Shown here piece by piece: positions 17,765-26,926 of a stretch of 64,000 bases of DNA. The position numbers were made by a program, and so were the translations under genes. Every line of letters begins with the position of its first letter. The first letter of the stretch is position 1. This stretch comes from Chryseobacterium sp. Leaf405 (GTDB lineage Bacteria > Bacteroidota > Bacteroidia > Flavobacteriales > Weeksellaceae), in NCBI RefSeq assembly GCF_001425355.1, contig NZ_LMQN01000001.1, positions 186,490 through 250,489 of the forward strand, written 5' to 3'. The notes beneath the pieces are model-generated. The model was not told the origin of the DNA and did not search any database. It saw only the letters and a list, made by a program, of their open reading frames with translations.

Positions 17765-19176
17765 TACTTTCACTACAGCTTTGTGCGCAGCAAACGAACC
17801 CCGGTGTCGATGAAATCATCAATCGGGAAATGAAGGAAAGAAAAATCCCTGGACTGCAGTTGGCAGTTGTACAAAATGGAAAAATTATTTTAAGCAAATC
17901 CTATGGCATTGCAAATCTGCAGGACAATATTCCTGTAAACAATACAACCATCTTTCCCATCAATTCCAACACGAAGGTTTTTACGGGCGTTGCAGTAATG
18001 CATTTGGTTGAGCAGAATAAGATCAAACTAAATGATCCAATCAATAAATATTTAGAAGATCTTCCTGCTGACTGGCAGAAAATTACCGTAGACCAATTGC
18101 TGACTCATATTTCAGGATTACCTGAAATCTTGCAACTTCTTGATCCTATGACCGGGAATATAGGACCATTTAAAACTGAGGCAGCAATTTGGGAGAAACT
18201 CAAGACGCTTCCTCTGGAATTTAAAACAGGAGAACAATTCAGTTATAATCAAACCAATTATTTTTTGTTGGGTAAAATTATTGAAAAGCTCACCAAAAAA
18301 CCTTTTACAACCGATTTTGAGACTCATCAGTTCAGGATTGCACATCTTAACAATACGGTATTTGGAGACTCAAGAGATATTATTCCGAATTATGCACCAT
18401 CATACCGTTACAACAGTTTTTTTGACGGCAAAAAAGGTGAAGCGAAACTGACCAATACCTACACAGAATTTCCGGATTTCGTAAGAACAGGATCTGGCCT
18501 CAACAGTACTTCTGAAGATATTGCGAATTGGATCATTGCTTTGCAAAATGGCAGGTTATTTCAAAAATCATCAACACTGGATATGATGTGGTCGCCAAGT
18601 ACATTCAATAATGGAACTCCTACCAATTGGGCACGTGGATGGGGAATTACAAAATTTAGGAAAAGTCATAAAGCGGTTGGAATGTCTGGCGGAAACAGGT
18701 CGGCAATCATCGTTTATCCGGAGGATAATCTTGCAATCATTGTACTGACTAACCTTGCAGGGAGTTCTCCTGAAGACTTTATGGAGGAAATAGCAGGATG
18801 TTACAACCCTGATATAGTAAAGGCCGATCCGTTAACCTATTTAAGAAAAAATCTGAGAGAAAAAGGATTTGATAAAGCGATTGAATTTGTAAAAAAAGAA
18901 CAAAAGGCTAATCCCGAATTTGACCCGAAAGAAGATGAACTGAATAGCTGGGCATACCGAATGATGTCAAATAATCAACAGAAGGAGGCCTTTGAGATCT
19001 TCAAACTGAATGTTCATTTATTCCCGAAAAGTTGGAATGTCTATGACAGCTATGGGGAGATCTTATTGAAAATGGGTGATAGGAACAAAGCCATTGAAAT
19101 GTACAGAAAATCCATTGATCTAAATCCTAATAATGAAAACGGCAAAAAAATTCTCACTGAAATCACCGCTAAATAA
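17740..19176 (+). CDS. Serine hydrolase (beta-lactamase/PBP family) with C-terminal TPR
   Basis: A 478-residue exported hydrolase. Signal MRIYFLLLLLSLQLCA, then the beta-lactamase-like domain to about residue 345 with nucleophile S76-N-T-K79 and, later, FSYNQTNYFLLG in place of the YxN motif. The C-terminal 110 residues form a small helical domain with a clear TPR unit (DSYGEILLKMGDRNKAIEMY). Proteins of this layout are esterase- or peptidase-like. It carries no close similarity to true beta-lactamases. Its leader is duplicated ahead of the serine hydrolase at 4566, so the two loci are linked by history. Confidence 0.87.
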   Translation: MRIYFLLLLLSLQLCAQQTNPGVDEIINREMKERKIPGLQLAVVQNGKIILSKSYGIANLQDNIPVNNTTIFPINSNTKVFTGVAVMHLVEQNKIKLNDPINKYLEDLPADWQKITVDQLLTHISGLPEILQLLDPMTGNIGPFKTEAAIWEKLKTLPLEFKTGEQFSYNQTNYFLLGKIIEKLTKKPFTTDFETHQFRIAHLNNTVFGDSRDIIPNYAPSYRYNSFFDGKKGEAKLTNTYTEFPDFVRTGSGLNSTSEDIANWIIALQNGRLFQKSSTLDMMWSPSTFNNGTPTNWARGWGITKFRKSHKAVGMSGGNRSAIIVYPEDNLAIIVLTNLAGSSPEDFMEEIAGCYNPDIVKADPLTYLRKNLREKGFDKAIEFVKKEQKANPEFDPKEDELNSWAYRMMSNNQQKEAFEIFKLNVHLFPKSWNVYDSYGEILLKMGDRNKAIEMYRKSIDLNPNNENGKKILTEITAK

Positions 19177-19271
19177 ATTTTTGAATAATATCTATGTTTA
19201 AAAAGAAAGATAATGCACTCCATTGTTTTAAATATGATTCTCGACTTTGAAGGCATCTTAAAAATTTTATT

Positions 19272-20279
19272 ATGAAAAAAATTTCTTTACTTTTTGTCAT
19301 CCTTACAATCATTTCATGTTCAACCAAAAATTCCATGAAAAGCGATTTTGATTATAAAAAAATTGAACAAATATCTGACGCCATCCAGATTGAAAATATT
19401 ACCGTCAAAAACTTATTTAAATATCAAATATTAGCTCACCAGTCTAAAATCTTTGACTCAGCGATGATAGACAGAAATGTATACAGGCCTCATCAAAAAT
19501 TATGGGACAGCTGCTACGGTGTGATTTTCGGCGATGAGAACGGGAAGAAATTCAACAATTCCGCTGGAATGATTAAATGGAACAGAACATTACTTTCCAA
19601 CGACAAACAAGATTTGATAAAAAGAACAAAGCTAATAACAGACATCAATTTAAACAAATTGATCAGGAAAAACCTGAGTAAATTCAGTCAGCTGGTTCCT
19701 TATCAACCGAAGGCGAAATTAAGTTTACTTTTTACACCGATCACAGGTATTGGTTTTGGGGGTTGCAATGCTGAACAGTTTGCTCTTGAAATAAATAATC
19801 CTGGGGTTGATATCGAGTATACCCTCACTAAGGGATTGCCCCACGAATTCAATCATCTGGTGTATGAAAAGTTCAGAAACGCTGATCCGGAAAGGGAATC
19901 AGCATTAAGCCAGACGATCGACGAGGGCTTTGCCTGCTATTTTACCTACGTTTTCTTCGACAGAAAGATTTCACAACACGAGGCAGTGGAAAATATGAGT
20001 CAACAACAATGGGATTGGTATATCAAAAATGAGAAAGAAATATTTAATAAAGTAAAAGAGTTCTTTTCCGATACTTCAGGTGATAATCCTCTTTTAAGAA
20101 ACGAAAAAATCAAATTTTTTCCTGATGCACCAAAAACGCTGAATTATTGGCTGGGGTTTAGAATAATCACAAAGTATGTAGAGAAAAATGGAAAAGATTC
20201 ATGGAAGGATCTTTATACCCTGACAGCTAAAGACGTTTTATCGAAAAGTGGGTATGAAGATTATATTACACAACTTTAA
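19272..20279 (+). CDS. Zinc-protease-like lipoprotein (DUF2268-like)
   Basis: A 335-residue lipoprotein: signal MKKISLLFVILTIISC with Cys 16. The HExxH motif H191-E-F-N-H195 in LPHEFNHLVYEKF, followed by E218 in TIDEGFACYF, is the zinc-binding set of a gluzincin-type peptidase. The layout fits the DUF2268 family of predicted Zn-dependent proteases. It probably acts at the cell surface or in the periplasm. It lies 95 bases after the TPR-tailed serine hydrolase, possibly in the same transcript. The substrate is unknown. Confidence 0.75.
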   Translation: MKKISLLFVILTIISCSTKNSMKSDFDYKKIEQISDAIQIENITVKNLFKYQILAHQSKIFDSAMIDRNVYRPHQKLWDSCYGVIFGDENGKKFNNSAGMIKWNRTLLSNDKQDLIKRTKLITDINLNKLIRKNLSKFSQLVPYQPKAKLSLLFTPITGIGFGGCNAEQFALEINNPGVDIEYTLTKGLPHEFNHLVYEKFRNADPERESALSQTIDEGFACYFTYVFFDRKISQHEAVENMSQQQWDWYIKNEKEIFNKVKEFFSDTSGDNPLLRNEKIKFFPDAPKTLNYWLGFRIITKYVEKNGKDSWKDLYTLTAKDVLSKSGYEDYITQL

Positions 20280-20308
20280 TTAGGAATAGGTAATTTTAAT
20301 AAAATATA

Positions 20309-20340
20309 TTTTTACATGAATTTTTTAATTAATGTAAAAA
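20309..20340. terminator. AT-rich hairpin between convergent genes
   Basis: Stem TTTTTACAT / ATGTAAAAA (9 base pairs) with a 14-base loop, 30 bases after the zinc protease gene. Weak stem, but the T-run and position fit a terminator for either strand. Confidence 0.4.
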
Positions 20341-20371
20341 CATATCCAAATAAAATATTTGTTTACATTAA

Positions 20372-20783
20372 TCATTCAATAATCTTCATCAATTCGTATT
20401 TTGACGATTTAGAATCGCGCAGATCCAGCACAATGTCATATATTTCTGCGCTTACATTCATATTTTCCCCATCGCTTTCCAATTGTCTGTCCTGTTTGTT
20501 ATCGCCATAACTTATATTCCAACCGTTGGCAAAACGGAATTTCATTTCTCCATCAGTAAGCTTTATATTTTTTAATCTCCAGATCGACCGGTCATTTTTG
20601 TCATGAGTCATTTCTATATCGCTTCCCTCCCATCCGCTTGTAGTCTCTGTACGAAATATTCCCCCAAGTAGGAATAAAGCGTTCTGTATTTATAACTTTG
20701 CTGCCTCTATAAAAAATCATATTAAAATGATAAGTTTTTGAACTTTCTTTACTGTAAAGACTATTGAATAATTTAAATGTCAA
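20372..20783 (-). pseudogene. C-terminal remnant of a SusE/SusF-like outer membrane protein
   Basis: Two frames that join by a shift near 20645. The upstream piece ends in FIPTWGNISY. In the other frame the sequence continues ETTSGWEGSDIEMTHDKNDR, then WRLKNIKLTDGEMKFRF and WNISYGDN, to the end KYELMKIIE. The GEMKFR...W...YGDN...L pattern is that of the last domain of SusE/SusF starch-binding lipoproteins. The N-terminal domains and signal are absent, so this is a broken fragment. The family call is moderately sure. Confidence 0.5.
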
Positions 20784-21015
20784 CTTTCATAGACGTAATT
20801 TATAATATCTAATGCCTTTCGTATTGCCATATCATTGTTGTAGCTTTGTTCTATTGTAATAATTAATATTAATTTAGGCAATTATATATTTGAATGTACC
20901 TAATCAAAAATATTAGATTCTAGTCGTCTAAATTCAATCTAAGTATTTGCATTTGGTAGTAATAGTAACATTTTAGATAAAATTTATATCTGGTACATTT
21001 AAGTATATTGTTACC
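20784..21015. other. AT-rich spacer before the relaxase remnant
   Basis: No coding or structural signal recognised. The breakpoint of the mobilisation gene lies at its right end, near 21015. Confidence 0.4.
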
Positions 21016-21602
21016 TAAATGAACATGGCCAGAAGATCAGTAACCCTTTTAAAGCCTCCCTATTTGGAAAAAGTGCGGGATATACACATCTTCGCGACCA
21101 CTTTGACCAGTCGAAAGAATCTTTTAAAAAGGAGCCTGCAAAATCTCTGCTTATTAATCATATAGTAGCGGCACTAAAGCTGTCAGCAGATGAAGCTGGT
21201 TTCAAAAAGCTGTTGACGGAGAAGGGAATCAATATCGTAACACGTCGAAATGATACCGGACGTATCTACGGAATCACCTTTATTGATCACAACTCAAAAA
21301 CAGTTTGGAATGGTTCACGCCTTGGCAAAGAATTTTCCGCAAATGTTTTTAATGATTGGTGGAACAACCATCAGAAGCCTGAGCTTACAGAGAGAACAGC
21401 TGAAGATTCAAAGTTCCAGCAGATTAATAGTAATGATACACACTCCGATTACAAACCCCACGAACTTTTCGAGTTTCTTAATCATGAACCCAATTTGATA
21501 GAAGGTATTGGCGGATTTTTGCCCGATGCTTTGGGTGAGGATTTCGAAGAACTGGTTTTTGAACATCAGATGAAGAAAAAGAGAAAGCGTAACAGGTCTT
21601 AA
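21016..21602 (+). pseudogene. C-terminal fragment of a MobB relaxase
   Basis: In-frame coding sequence for about 195 residues without a start. It reads NEHGQKISNPFKASLFGKSA at the left edge, then GINIVTRRNDTGRIYGITF and a basic end KKKRKRNRS. It aligns along its length with the last half of the MobB gene at 44381-45691, including the 40-residue tail that is cut off there by a stop codon. The relaxase catalytic domain is missing. A short ORF from an internal ATG at 21213 is unlikely to be functional. This is a scar of a second mobilisable element. Confidence 0.85.
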
Positions 21603-21752
21603 TTTATGATTATTAAGGCTTTAGGAAGTATTGTTTGTCGAGTTGTGCGATCAAATATTGTGAAGTAAATAGCCTATCATAGCTTTGCTAAAACTAACTA
21701 AAATAGGCTTGGCTGATTAGTGAATCAATAATTTGTAGATAGCTTTAATATA

Positions 21753-22649
21753 TTAATTGAGAAATTTTTCGCGATATTCTGTAGGTGTCATTCCAATTTC
21801 TTTTTTAAACAATCTTGAGAAATAGGGTGGATTTTCAAAACCCAATTCGTAGGCCGTCTCAGCTACAGTTTTAAATGTACTCAATAAGAGATTTTTAGCC
21901 TCTAATACCAATGCAATATGAATATGCTCTAAAGCTGTCTTACCTGTTTCCTGCTTCAATAAATCACTTAAGTACCTTACCGATAGTGATAGCTCAGAAG
22001 CCATGAATTTTACGGTAGGCAATCCCTCTTTTTGAAGGTTTCCACTTTCAAAATACTTGTTTAAAATCTCGGTAAACTTTGTGGTGATTGTACCGGATAA
22101 TGCAGCTCTGTTTAAAAATTGACGTTTATAAAAACGTTGAGAATACTTTAAGATAGAGTCGATATGAGTCAGCATAATATCTCTGCTGTATTCGTCCTGA
22201 TTGTTATAGTATTCTTTTTGTATTTTGTAAAATAGATCCCAAAGTGTTTCTTCTTCAGTAGGAGATAAATGTAAAGCTTCATTGGCCTCATAGTCGAAAA
22301 AACCATATTTTTTGATCGCTGAATGAAGGCCATGATTGTACAAAAGATCTTCATGGATGTAGATCATAAATCCTTTTTCAGTCAATTCTACATCATTCAT
22401 CTGAATGGTTTGATTAGGCTTTAAAAAGAATAAAGAACCATTCTCGTGATCGTACTTGGTTCTACCATACATTACATTTCCTGATTTTACCTTTTTTAGA
22501 GCAATTTTATAAAATCCTAATGTAAATTCTGTATACAAAAATTTGCATCCTTTTATATCTTCAAAAGTTACCAGTCCCAATAAAGGATTTTCAGGAGGCA
22601 AAAATCCATTGGACACATAGAGTTCTGTTATGGTTTCATAATGTTTCAT
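21753..22649 (-). CDS. AraC-family transcriptional regulator
   Basis: A 298-residue activator. The N-terminal 180 residues form a cupin-like sensing domain (YGRTKYDHENGSLFFLKPNQ), followed by a linker and the double helix-turn-helix domain at about 195-296. The second helix pair includes TVAETAYELGFENPPYFSRL and ends GMTPTEYREKFLN, as in functional family members. It lies downstream of the SDR/SDR/crotonase operon and beyond the bestrophin remnant on the same strand, so it may regulate that operon through the repeat at 26477-26508. Confidence 0.9.
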   Translation of the reverse strand: MKHYETITELYVSNGFLPPENPLLGLVTFEDIKGCKFLYTEFTLGFYKIALKKVKSGNVMYGRTKYDHENGSLFFLKPNQTIQMNDVELTEKGFMIYIHEDLLYNHGLHSAIKKYGFFDYEANEALHLSPTEEETLWDLFYKIQKEYYNNQDEYSRDIMLTHIDSILKYSQRFYKRQFLNRAALSGTITTKFTEILNKYFESGNLQKEGLPTVKFMASELSLSVRYLSDLLKQETGKTALEHIHIALVLEAKNLLLSTFKTVAETAYELGFENPPYFSRLFKKEIGMTPTEYREKFLN

Positions 22650-22692
22650 TTTTTAAGAAATTTACGTGTAAGTTAGAAATTAAATTAAAATT

Positions 22693-23113
22693 TTAAAGTG
22701 TTATTTTATTTCTTGTTTTAAGGACTTTTGGCAATTCATCATCGTCCAACATTTCCTTTTGATCAATTTCGATTGCACGACCGATTTGTGATATTGGAAC
22801 GTGCTGAACATTGCCTTCGAATGGATTTTCTGTACTTTCATTAATCTTATCCAAAGAAATGAAAACCCAGGAAATCAACATAATAATGGTATAACTAAAC
22901 ACACCATCAAACCCTTAAAAATTCCATCAGAAGATACGTTTAATTTATCAAAACCGCCAGGCATGAAAAATGGCAGAAGAAAAATAAAAATCATTTCCAA
23001 TCAAGAGCCTCATAGCGCAAAACGGGAACCAGACCAACAAAAAGGGATTTGATAATATTGTGTCTGGTCCATCGTAAGACCTGAAGTAATGAATATCGGT
23101 GACCTACGTGCAT
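22693..23113 (-). pseudogene. Bestrophin-family channel gene with an internal deletion and frameshift
   Basis: Anion-channel-like gene of the UPF0187/bestrophin family, reduced to its two ends. From ATG 23113 the frame gives YSLLQVLRWTRHNIIKS and VPVLRYEALDWK, the N-terminal segment of this family. Near 23005 it jumps to the C-terminal half, FIFLLPFFMPGGFDKL, then after a shift near 22905 to ISWVFISLDKINESTENPFE and VPISQIGRAIEIDQKEML. Most of the middle, including most membrane helices, is gone. It starts 16 bases after the monooxygenase gene, so it was the last gene of that operon. Confidence 0.72.
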
Positions 23114-23128
23114 ATTGTTCTTCTAAAA

Positions 23129-23425
23129 TTAGATCTCTTCAAGATAGGTAGCTCTGGGAGCAGCCAAAAGTTTATCCTGTAAAAAACTGAAGAAGCTTTT
23201 TACATACACCTGTTCAAGATGCCATTCATACAATTCTTTAGACGTGTATACTGCAAATATTACAAGGGTATTAGCGTCATCTTTTTTCCTTGTTAATTTA
23301 AAAATTTCTGTACCCTCTTCCAATAGAATCAAGTCTTTTGTTTTAATGGCTTCTGAAACTACTATCTCTATCAATTCAGAATTGACTGAGAACTCTACGT
23401 TTGTAATAATTTTATTGTTTGTCAT
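23129..23425 (-). CDS. Antibiotic-biosynthesis-monooxygenase-like (quinol monooxygenase) protein
   Basis: A 98-residue protein from MTNNKIITN at 23425; the longer frame begins at a TTG inside the upstream gene. The fold is a dimeric ferredoxin-like alpha/beta barrel, with FKLTRKKDDANTLVIFAVY in the central strands and ELYEWHLEQVYVKSFFSFLQ as the helix before the last strand. Family members oxidise quinols or simply bind small aromatic ligands. It is the fifth gene of the SDR operon, 17 bases after the SnoaL-like gene. The assignment rests on overall pattern. Confidence 0.6.
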   Translation of the reverse strand: MTNNKIITNVEFSVNSELIEIVVSEAIKTKDLILLEEGTEIFKLTRKKDDANTLVIFAVYTSKELYEWHLEQVYVKSFFSFLQDKLLAAPRATYLEEI

Positions 23426-23442
23426 TGCAAATGATTTTAAGA

Positions 23443-23835
23443 TTAAGCAGGAGTATTGATATTCCAAATGTCTCTAAACATTTTCCATTCATCATTTTCC
23501 TGTTTCCAGATGATCACAAATTTACCTTTGTAAACTGAAATAGCATTCTCCATAAAAAGTTCTACATTTCCAGATTCAACAACCAACTCAGGGCCTCCCA
23601 TCACTTCAACTGAAGTTAATTTGATATTCCTGATACCCATTTTATAGGCACCGTCAAAAAATGCATTAATGGCATCGCTACCTGTCATCTTTGGGAAGTT
23701 GGTCGGGAATATACTTGCATCTGAAGTATAATGTTTTGCAAACTGGGAAGCATCACCTTTCGCAAAATTTTCATTGTATGCTTCGTGATTTACTTCAATT
23801 ATTTTCCTTACTGTTTCTAAATTAAACTGTTCCAT
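23443..23835 (-). CDS. SnoaL/DUF4440-like nuclear transport factor 2 family protein
   Basis: A 130-residue single-domain cone-shaped alpha+beta protein. It shows the usual features: an N-terminal helix, AKHYTSDASIFPTN and MTGSDAINAFFDGAYKMGI, then strands ending KFVIIWKQENDEWKMFRDIW. Proteins of this group act as isomerases, ketosteroid-type enzymes or binding proteins. It lies between the crotonase (65 bases upstream) and the monooxygenase-like gene in the SDR operon. Substrate unknown. Confidence 0.78.
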   Translation of the reverse strand: MEQFNLETVRKIIEVNHEAYNENFAKGDASQFAKHYTSDASIFPTNFPKMTGSDAINAFFDGAYKMGIRNIKLTSVEVMGGPELVVESGNVELFMENAISVYKGKFVIIWKQENDEWKMFRDIWNINTPA

Positions 23836-23900
23836 TATTTTTTTATTTATTAAAAGCAGCGGTGTAATTGTATTCTCACACCGTTACTCAGTATTGTTAA

Positions 23901-24824
23901 TTATTTTTTTTGCTGTTTTTGCTGAACTTCTTTGTTACCTTCGCCAACGTAGAAACCCATATTTTGCTCTACTTTTTCCACGCCGACTTTACCATACATC
24001 GCTCCAAAAACAGGCATTCTCAATTGTAGACCAGGCCACGATAATGATTTAAGAAATTCTGTATAAGAAGCTAAACGCTCAGCTTCCGTAGGAGCCGCTA
24101 CCAAATTAAGTTGTTGCTTTACGGAAACTAGAGCGGTTTTATCGAATCTCGCTAAACGATTCGCCAATTTATCTACAAAGCCATCCAACTCAGCATTTGG
24201 TAATGTTCTGGTAACCCAGCCATATTTCTCGGCTATTGTAGCATCGTAATCATCAGCACTTGCAAAAACCTCCAAAGCTCTGTCTCTACCAATTAATCTT
24301 GGAAGAAAATTGGTTCCACCGCCACCAGGAAACAATCCGACACCAACTTCAGGCTGTTCGAAAATAGCTAATTCTTTACTTGCATATCGCAGGTCAAAAG
24401 CCATCGTTAGTTCATCGCCTCCTCCTTGTGTACGTCCTTTGATCGATGCAATAGTGATGAAAGGTGCATTGGTAATATTAGTCAGTAGATCTACAAACAT
24501 TGGTTTGCCGTCAGCAGTTACCAGACCTGCAAAATTTGCCATTTGTATCAGGTCAAAATGGTTGAAGAAATAACCTTTTACATCACTTTGAAAAACGACT
24601 ACTTTCACATCTGGATCTTTGCCTAAGGTTTTTATCGCTTCATTAAGATCGGTAATCGTTTCAGGAACTATGACATTGCTAGGTGCATTTGCAAAATGTA
24701 TTTTTCTGATTTCTGGGGATACTTTTTCAACACGGATTGTGCTCTTTTGCGCTGTTTGGGCAAAAGTATTGGTACTTGAAACGGTAGCTATAAAAAGTAT
24801 TACCACTAATTGTAATTTTTTCAT
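23901..24824 (-). CDS. Exported enoyl-CoA hydratase/isomerase (crotonase) family protein
   Basis: A 307-residue crotonase-fold protein. The oxyanion-hole and active-site segments are present: IASIKGRTQGGGDELTMAFD with an acidic residue in GGGDEL, and IFEQPEVGVGLFPGGGGTNF with the second Glu. Unusually it starts with a Sec signal, MKKLQLVVILFIATVSSTNT followed by FAQ, so it should be exported, whereas CoA-dependent crotonases are cytosolic. It may therefore act on a non-CoA substrate. It is the third gene of the SDR operon. Confidence 0.82.
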   Translation of the reverse strand: MKKLQLVVILFIATVSSTNTFAQTAQKSTIRVEKVSPEIRKIHFANAPSNVIVPETITDLNEAIKTLGKDPDVKVVVFQSDVKGYFFNHFDLIQMANFAGLVTADGKPMFVDLLTNITNAPFITIASIKGRTQGGGDELTMAFDLRYASKELAIFEQPEVGVGLFPGGGGTNFLPRLIGRDRALEVFASADDYDATIAEKYGWVTRTLPNAELDGFVDKLANRLARFDKTALVSVKQQLNLVAAPTEAERLASYTEFLKSLSWPGLQLRMPVFGAMYGKVGVEKVEQNMGFYVGEGNKEVQQKQQKK

Positions 24825-24854
24825 TTTATAGATTTATAAAATTTTGTTGATGAA

Positions 24855-25595
24855 TTAATGAGAACCGTTCATCATTTGAAAGGCCTCTGTAGGTGATGAC
24901 AAATATAATTTTACAAAGTCGGCAGTTTGTGCAACGTGGATTTCATATTCGTCATTTTCCATTGCTGTCATCAGTTCTTTTGCAACTTGGCTTGGCGCAA
25001 GACCTGCTTCTCCTCCAAAATCTTTTGTCATATCAGTATTCACCATTGGAGGTAGTAAGTCGAATACCTTCACATGGGTATCTTTTTCCAAGATAAAACG
25101 GAGTGATTTGGTATAAGAATGCAAAGCGGCTTTGCTATCACAATACGTCGCTATCAAATGGTGAGGAGAATACGCCGAAATAGAAGATACATTAACAATG
25201 GCTGCTTCCTCTTGTGATTTCAGCAAAGGCAACAACTTTTCAATCAATCTTATTACTGAGAAGTAATTTGTAGCAAATTCTTCGGTAGCTCTGTCAAAAT
25301 CGGTTGCTGTACCATTTTTTGTATCTGCTACTAGGCCCGCGTTGTTGATAAGCACACTTAGTTCTGGATATTCAGAGGTAAGTGTATCCACCAAATTCTG
25401 TACATCATTTTCGTTAGTCAAATCACAACGGATAGCTGTAACATCTTTAAGTGAGTCGGCTGCTGTTTTTAATTTGCTTTCCGTTCTGCCTACAATGATT
25501 ACTTTGTTTCCTTTGCTAATTAGATTTTCTGCGATTGCATAACCGATACCGGATCCACCGCCTGTAACAAGTACTGTTTTATTTGTGATATTCAT
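24855..25595 (-). CDS. Short-chain dehydrogenase/reductase
   Basis: A 246-residue classical SDR. Cofactor motif TGGGSGIG at residues 11-18, NNAG at about 85, catalytic Ser in NVSSISAYSP, and YCDSK as the YxxxK motif. Residue R38 after the second strand (VGRTE) suggests NADP preference. The sequence resembles DltE-like SDRs. Second gene of the operon, 30 bases upstream of the crotonase. The substrate is unknown. Confidence 0.9.
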   Translation of the reverse strand: MNITNKTVLVTGGGSGIGYAIAENLISKGNKVIIVGRTESKLKTAADSLKDVTAIRCDLTNENDVQNLVDTLTSEYPELSVLINNAGLVADTKNGTATDFDRATEEFATNYFSVIRLIEKLLPLLKSQEEAAIVNVSSISAYSPHHLIATYCDSKAALHSYTKSLRFILEKDTHVKVFDLLPPMVNTDMTKDFGGEAGLAPSQVAKELMTAMENDEYEIHVAQTADFVKLYLSSPTEAFQMMNGSH

Positions 25596-25616
25596 TTTTT
25601 CTAATTTTACAAGTGA

Positions 25617-26414
25617 TTATTTCAACCCTTTCAGCATTGTGCTTTCTAGCATTCCAGGTGCGAAACTTTGTAGGAAGGCAATCATTCCAGACATTTTGCC
25701 AACAGGATTGCTGAATTTTGGTTCTTTCGTGTTGATCAATTTTGTAATGCTATTGACCACTGCTTCTGGCGACTCAGCCTCGTTCAAACCTTTCTGTGTT
25801 GCAGCATCAGCTTTTACTCTCAATTTGTTATAGTCAGCAATAGCATTTCCTTTTGATACTACTGCATTGTTTCCTAAATTAGTTTTGAACCAAACGGGCT
25901 CTACAACACTTACTTTAATATTAAATTGGTTTAGCTCATATCTCAATGCTTTGAAATAGCCTTCTACAGCGTGCTTTGATGCTGCATAGAATGATAAGTT
26001 GGGTGGTCCGATTAAACCAACGATAGAGCTCACTGTGATAATCTGACCAGATTTTTGTTTTCTGAAAATTGGCAAGATTGCATTAGTTACTTTAATAGTT
26101 CCCCAGAAATTAGTTTCAAATTGTTGTCTCGCAACATCTATTGGTGTTTCTTCGGCTAAACCTGTCACCATAAAACCGGCATTGTTAACCAGGACATCCA
26201 ATTTGCTGGTTTCTTGGGATAATTTTTCTGATAATGAATTGATAGAAGCATCATCATCAATATCTAACTGTAACAATTTGAACTTTACTTTGCTTTGGTG
26301 TTTTTCAGGTTCTCTGCTTGTTCCGATTACTTTGAATCCTTTTTTGTGAAGGTCATTTGCCAGCATCAATCCAAAACCTGAAGATGCGCCTGTGATTAAA
26401 ATTGTTTTATTCAT
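25617..26414 (-). CDS. Short-chain dehydrogenase/reductase
   Basis: A 265-residue classical SDR and first gene of the operon. TGASSGFG at residues 7-14, NNAG near 86, TVSSIVGLIGPPN with the catalytic Ser and YAASK as YxxxK. Arg at GTSREPE suggests NADP(H). The C-terminal region (KLINTKEPKFSNPVGK) is like that of oxidoreductases acting on carbonyl compounds. It is 21 bases ahead of the second SDR, so the two are likely translated from the same message. Confidence 0.9.
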   Translation of the reverse strand: MNKTILITGASSGFGLMLANDLHKKGFKVIGTSREPEKHQSKVKFKLLQLDIDDDASINSLSEKLSQETSKLDVLVNNAGFMVTGLAEETPIDVARQQFETNFWGTIKVTNAILPIFRKQKSGQIITVSSIVGLIGPPNLSFYAASKHAVEGYFKALRYELNQFNIKVSVVEPVWFKTNLGNNAVVSKGNAIADYNKLRVKADAATQKGLNEAESPEAVVNSITKLINTKEPKFSNPVGKMSGMIAFLQSFAPGMLESTMLKGLK

Positions 26415-26702
26415 AGTCTTATTATTTTTACGATTATTTAATAAGACAAAATTAGATCAGCGATGACATTGGGTTGCTATACAAAAGTCGGAAGGTCTGA
26501 TACATTTGTACACAAGAAAAAAATATAATATATACTTTGGAATCTACATGAAAAAACTCTTTGTTGCATTATGGATATATTGAATACCCCAGTTCATCCT
26601 TATAAGGAACAAATTATTTTGCCTCAACGATCGCTGCGTGAAAATTAAATAAAGAAATGCTCAGACTAATTTTTGTCTGAACATTTTTTACATTATAGGG
26701 CT
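26415..26702. other. Intergenic region upstream of the SDR operon
   Basis: Carries the promoter and direct repeats at 26447-26508. Further left-to-right, 26655-26690 holds CAGACTAATTTTTGTCTGA (26661-26679), a short hairpin that may end the 26703-26882 transcript. Nothing else was recognised. Confidence 0.4.
26447..26508 (-). promoter_or_regulatory. Probable promoter and AraC-type operator for the SDR/crotonase operon
   Basis: A minus-strand TAATTTTG box lies at 26454-26447. Upstream, two direct repeats read CTATACAAAAG (26477) and TGATACATTTG (26498) on the plus strand, 21 bases apart and 22 bases from the box. This is the layout of an AraC-family activator site. Confidence 0.5.
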
Positions 26703-26882
26703 TTAGTTATTCTCTTTTAACCAATTCAATCTGCGTTGGTCGGGCACATGGTTAACTAAAAAATTATCGAATTTTGCATTGAAACCTCTTCCATCTGGAT
26801 TAGCCGCCATTACACCAGCAGAATTCTTTATTACAGGACATAGCGCCTTAGCAAAGCGGACTAGCTCTATGCCCTGAAACAT
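26703..26882 (-). CDS. Unrecognised 59-residue ORF, possibly a gene remnant
   Basis: The frame starts MFQGIELVRFAKALC and continues SAGVMAANPDGRGFNAKF, ending VPDQRRLNWLKENN. Composition looks protein-like, with a normal mix of charged and hydrophobic residues. No family is recognised. An in-frame stop lies just upstream of the ATG. The sequence resembles the C-terminus of a larger enzyme rather than a complete small protein. It lies 44 bases after the start of nothing known, in a 510-base gap between two operons. Confidence 0.35.
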   Translation of the reverse strand: MFQGIELVRFAKALCPVIKNSAGVMAANPDGRGFNAKFDNFLVNHVPDQRRLNWLKENN

Positions 26883-26926
26883 TAAATGTCATATATTCAA
26901 ATATTGCCAAGCAATTTTAGTCAATC

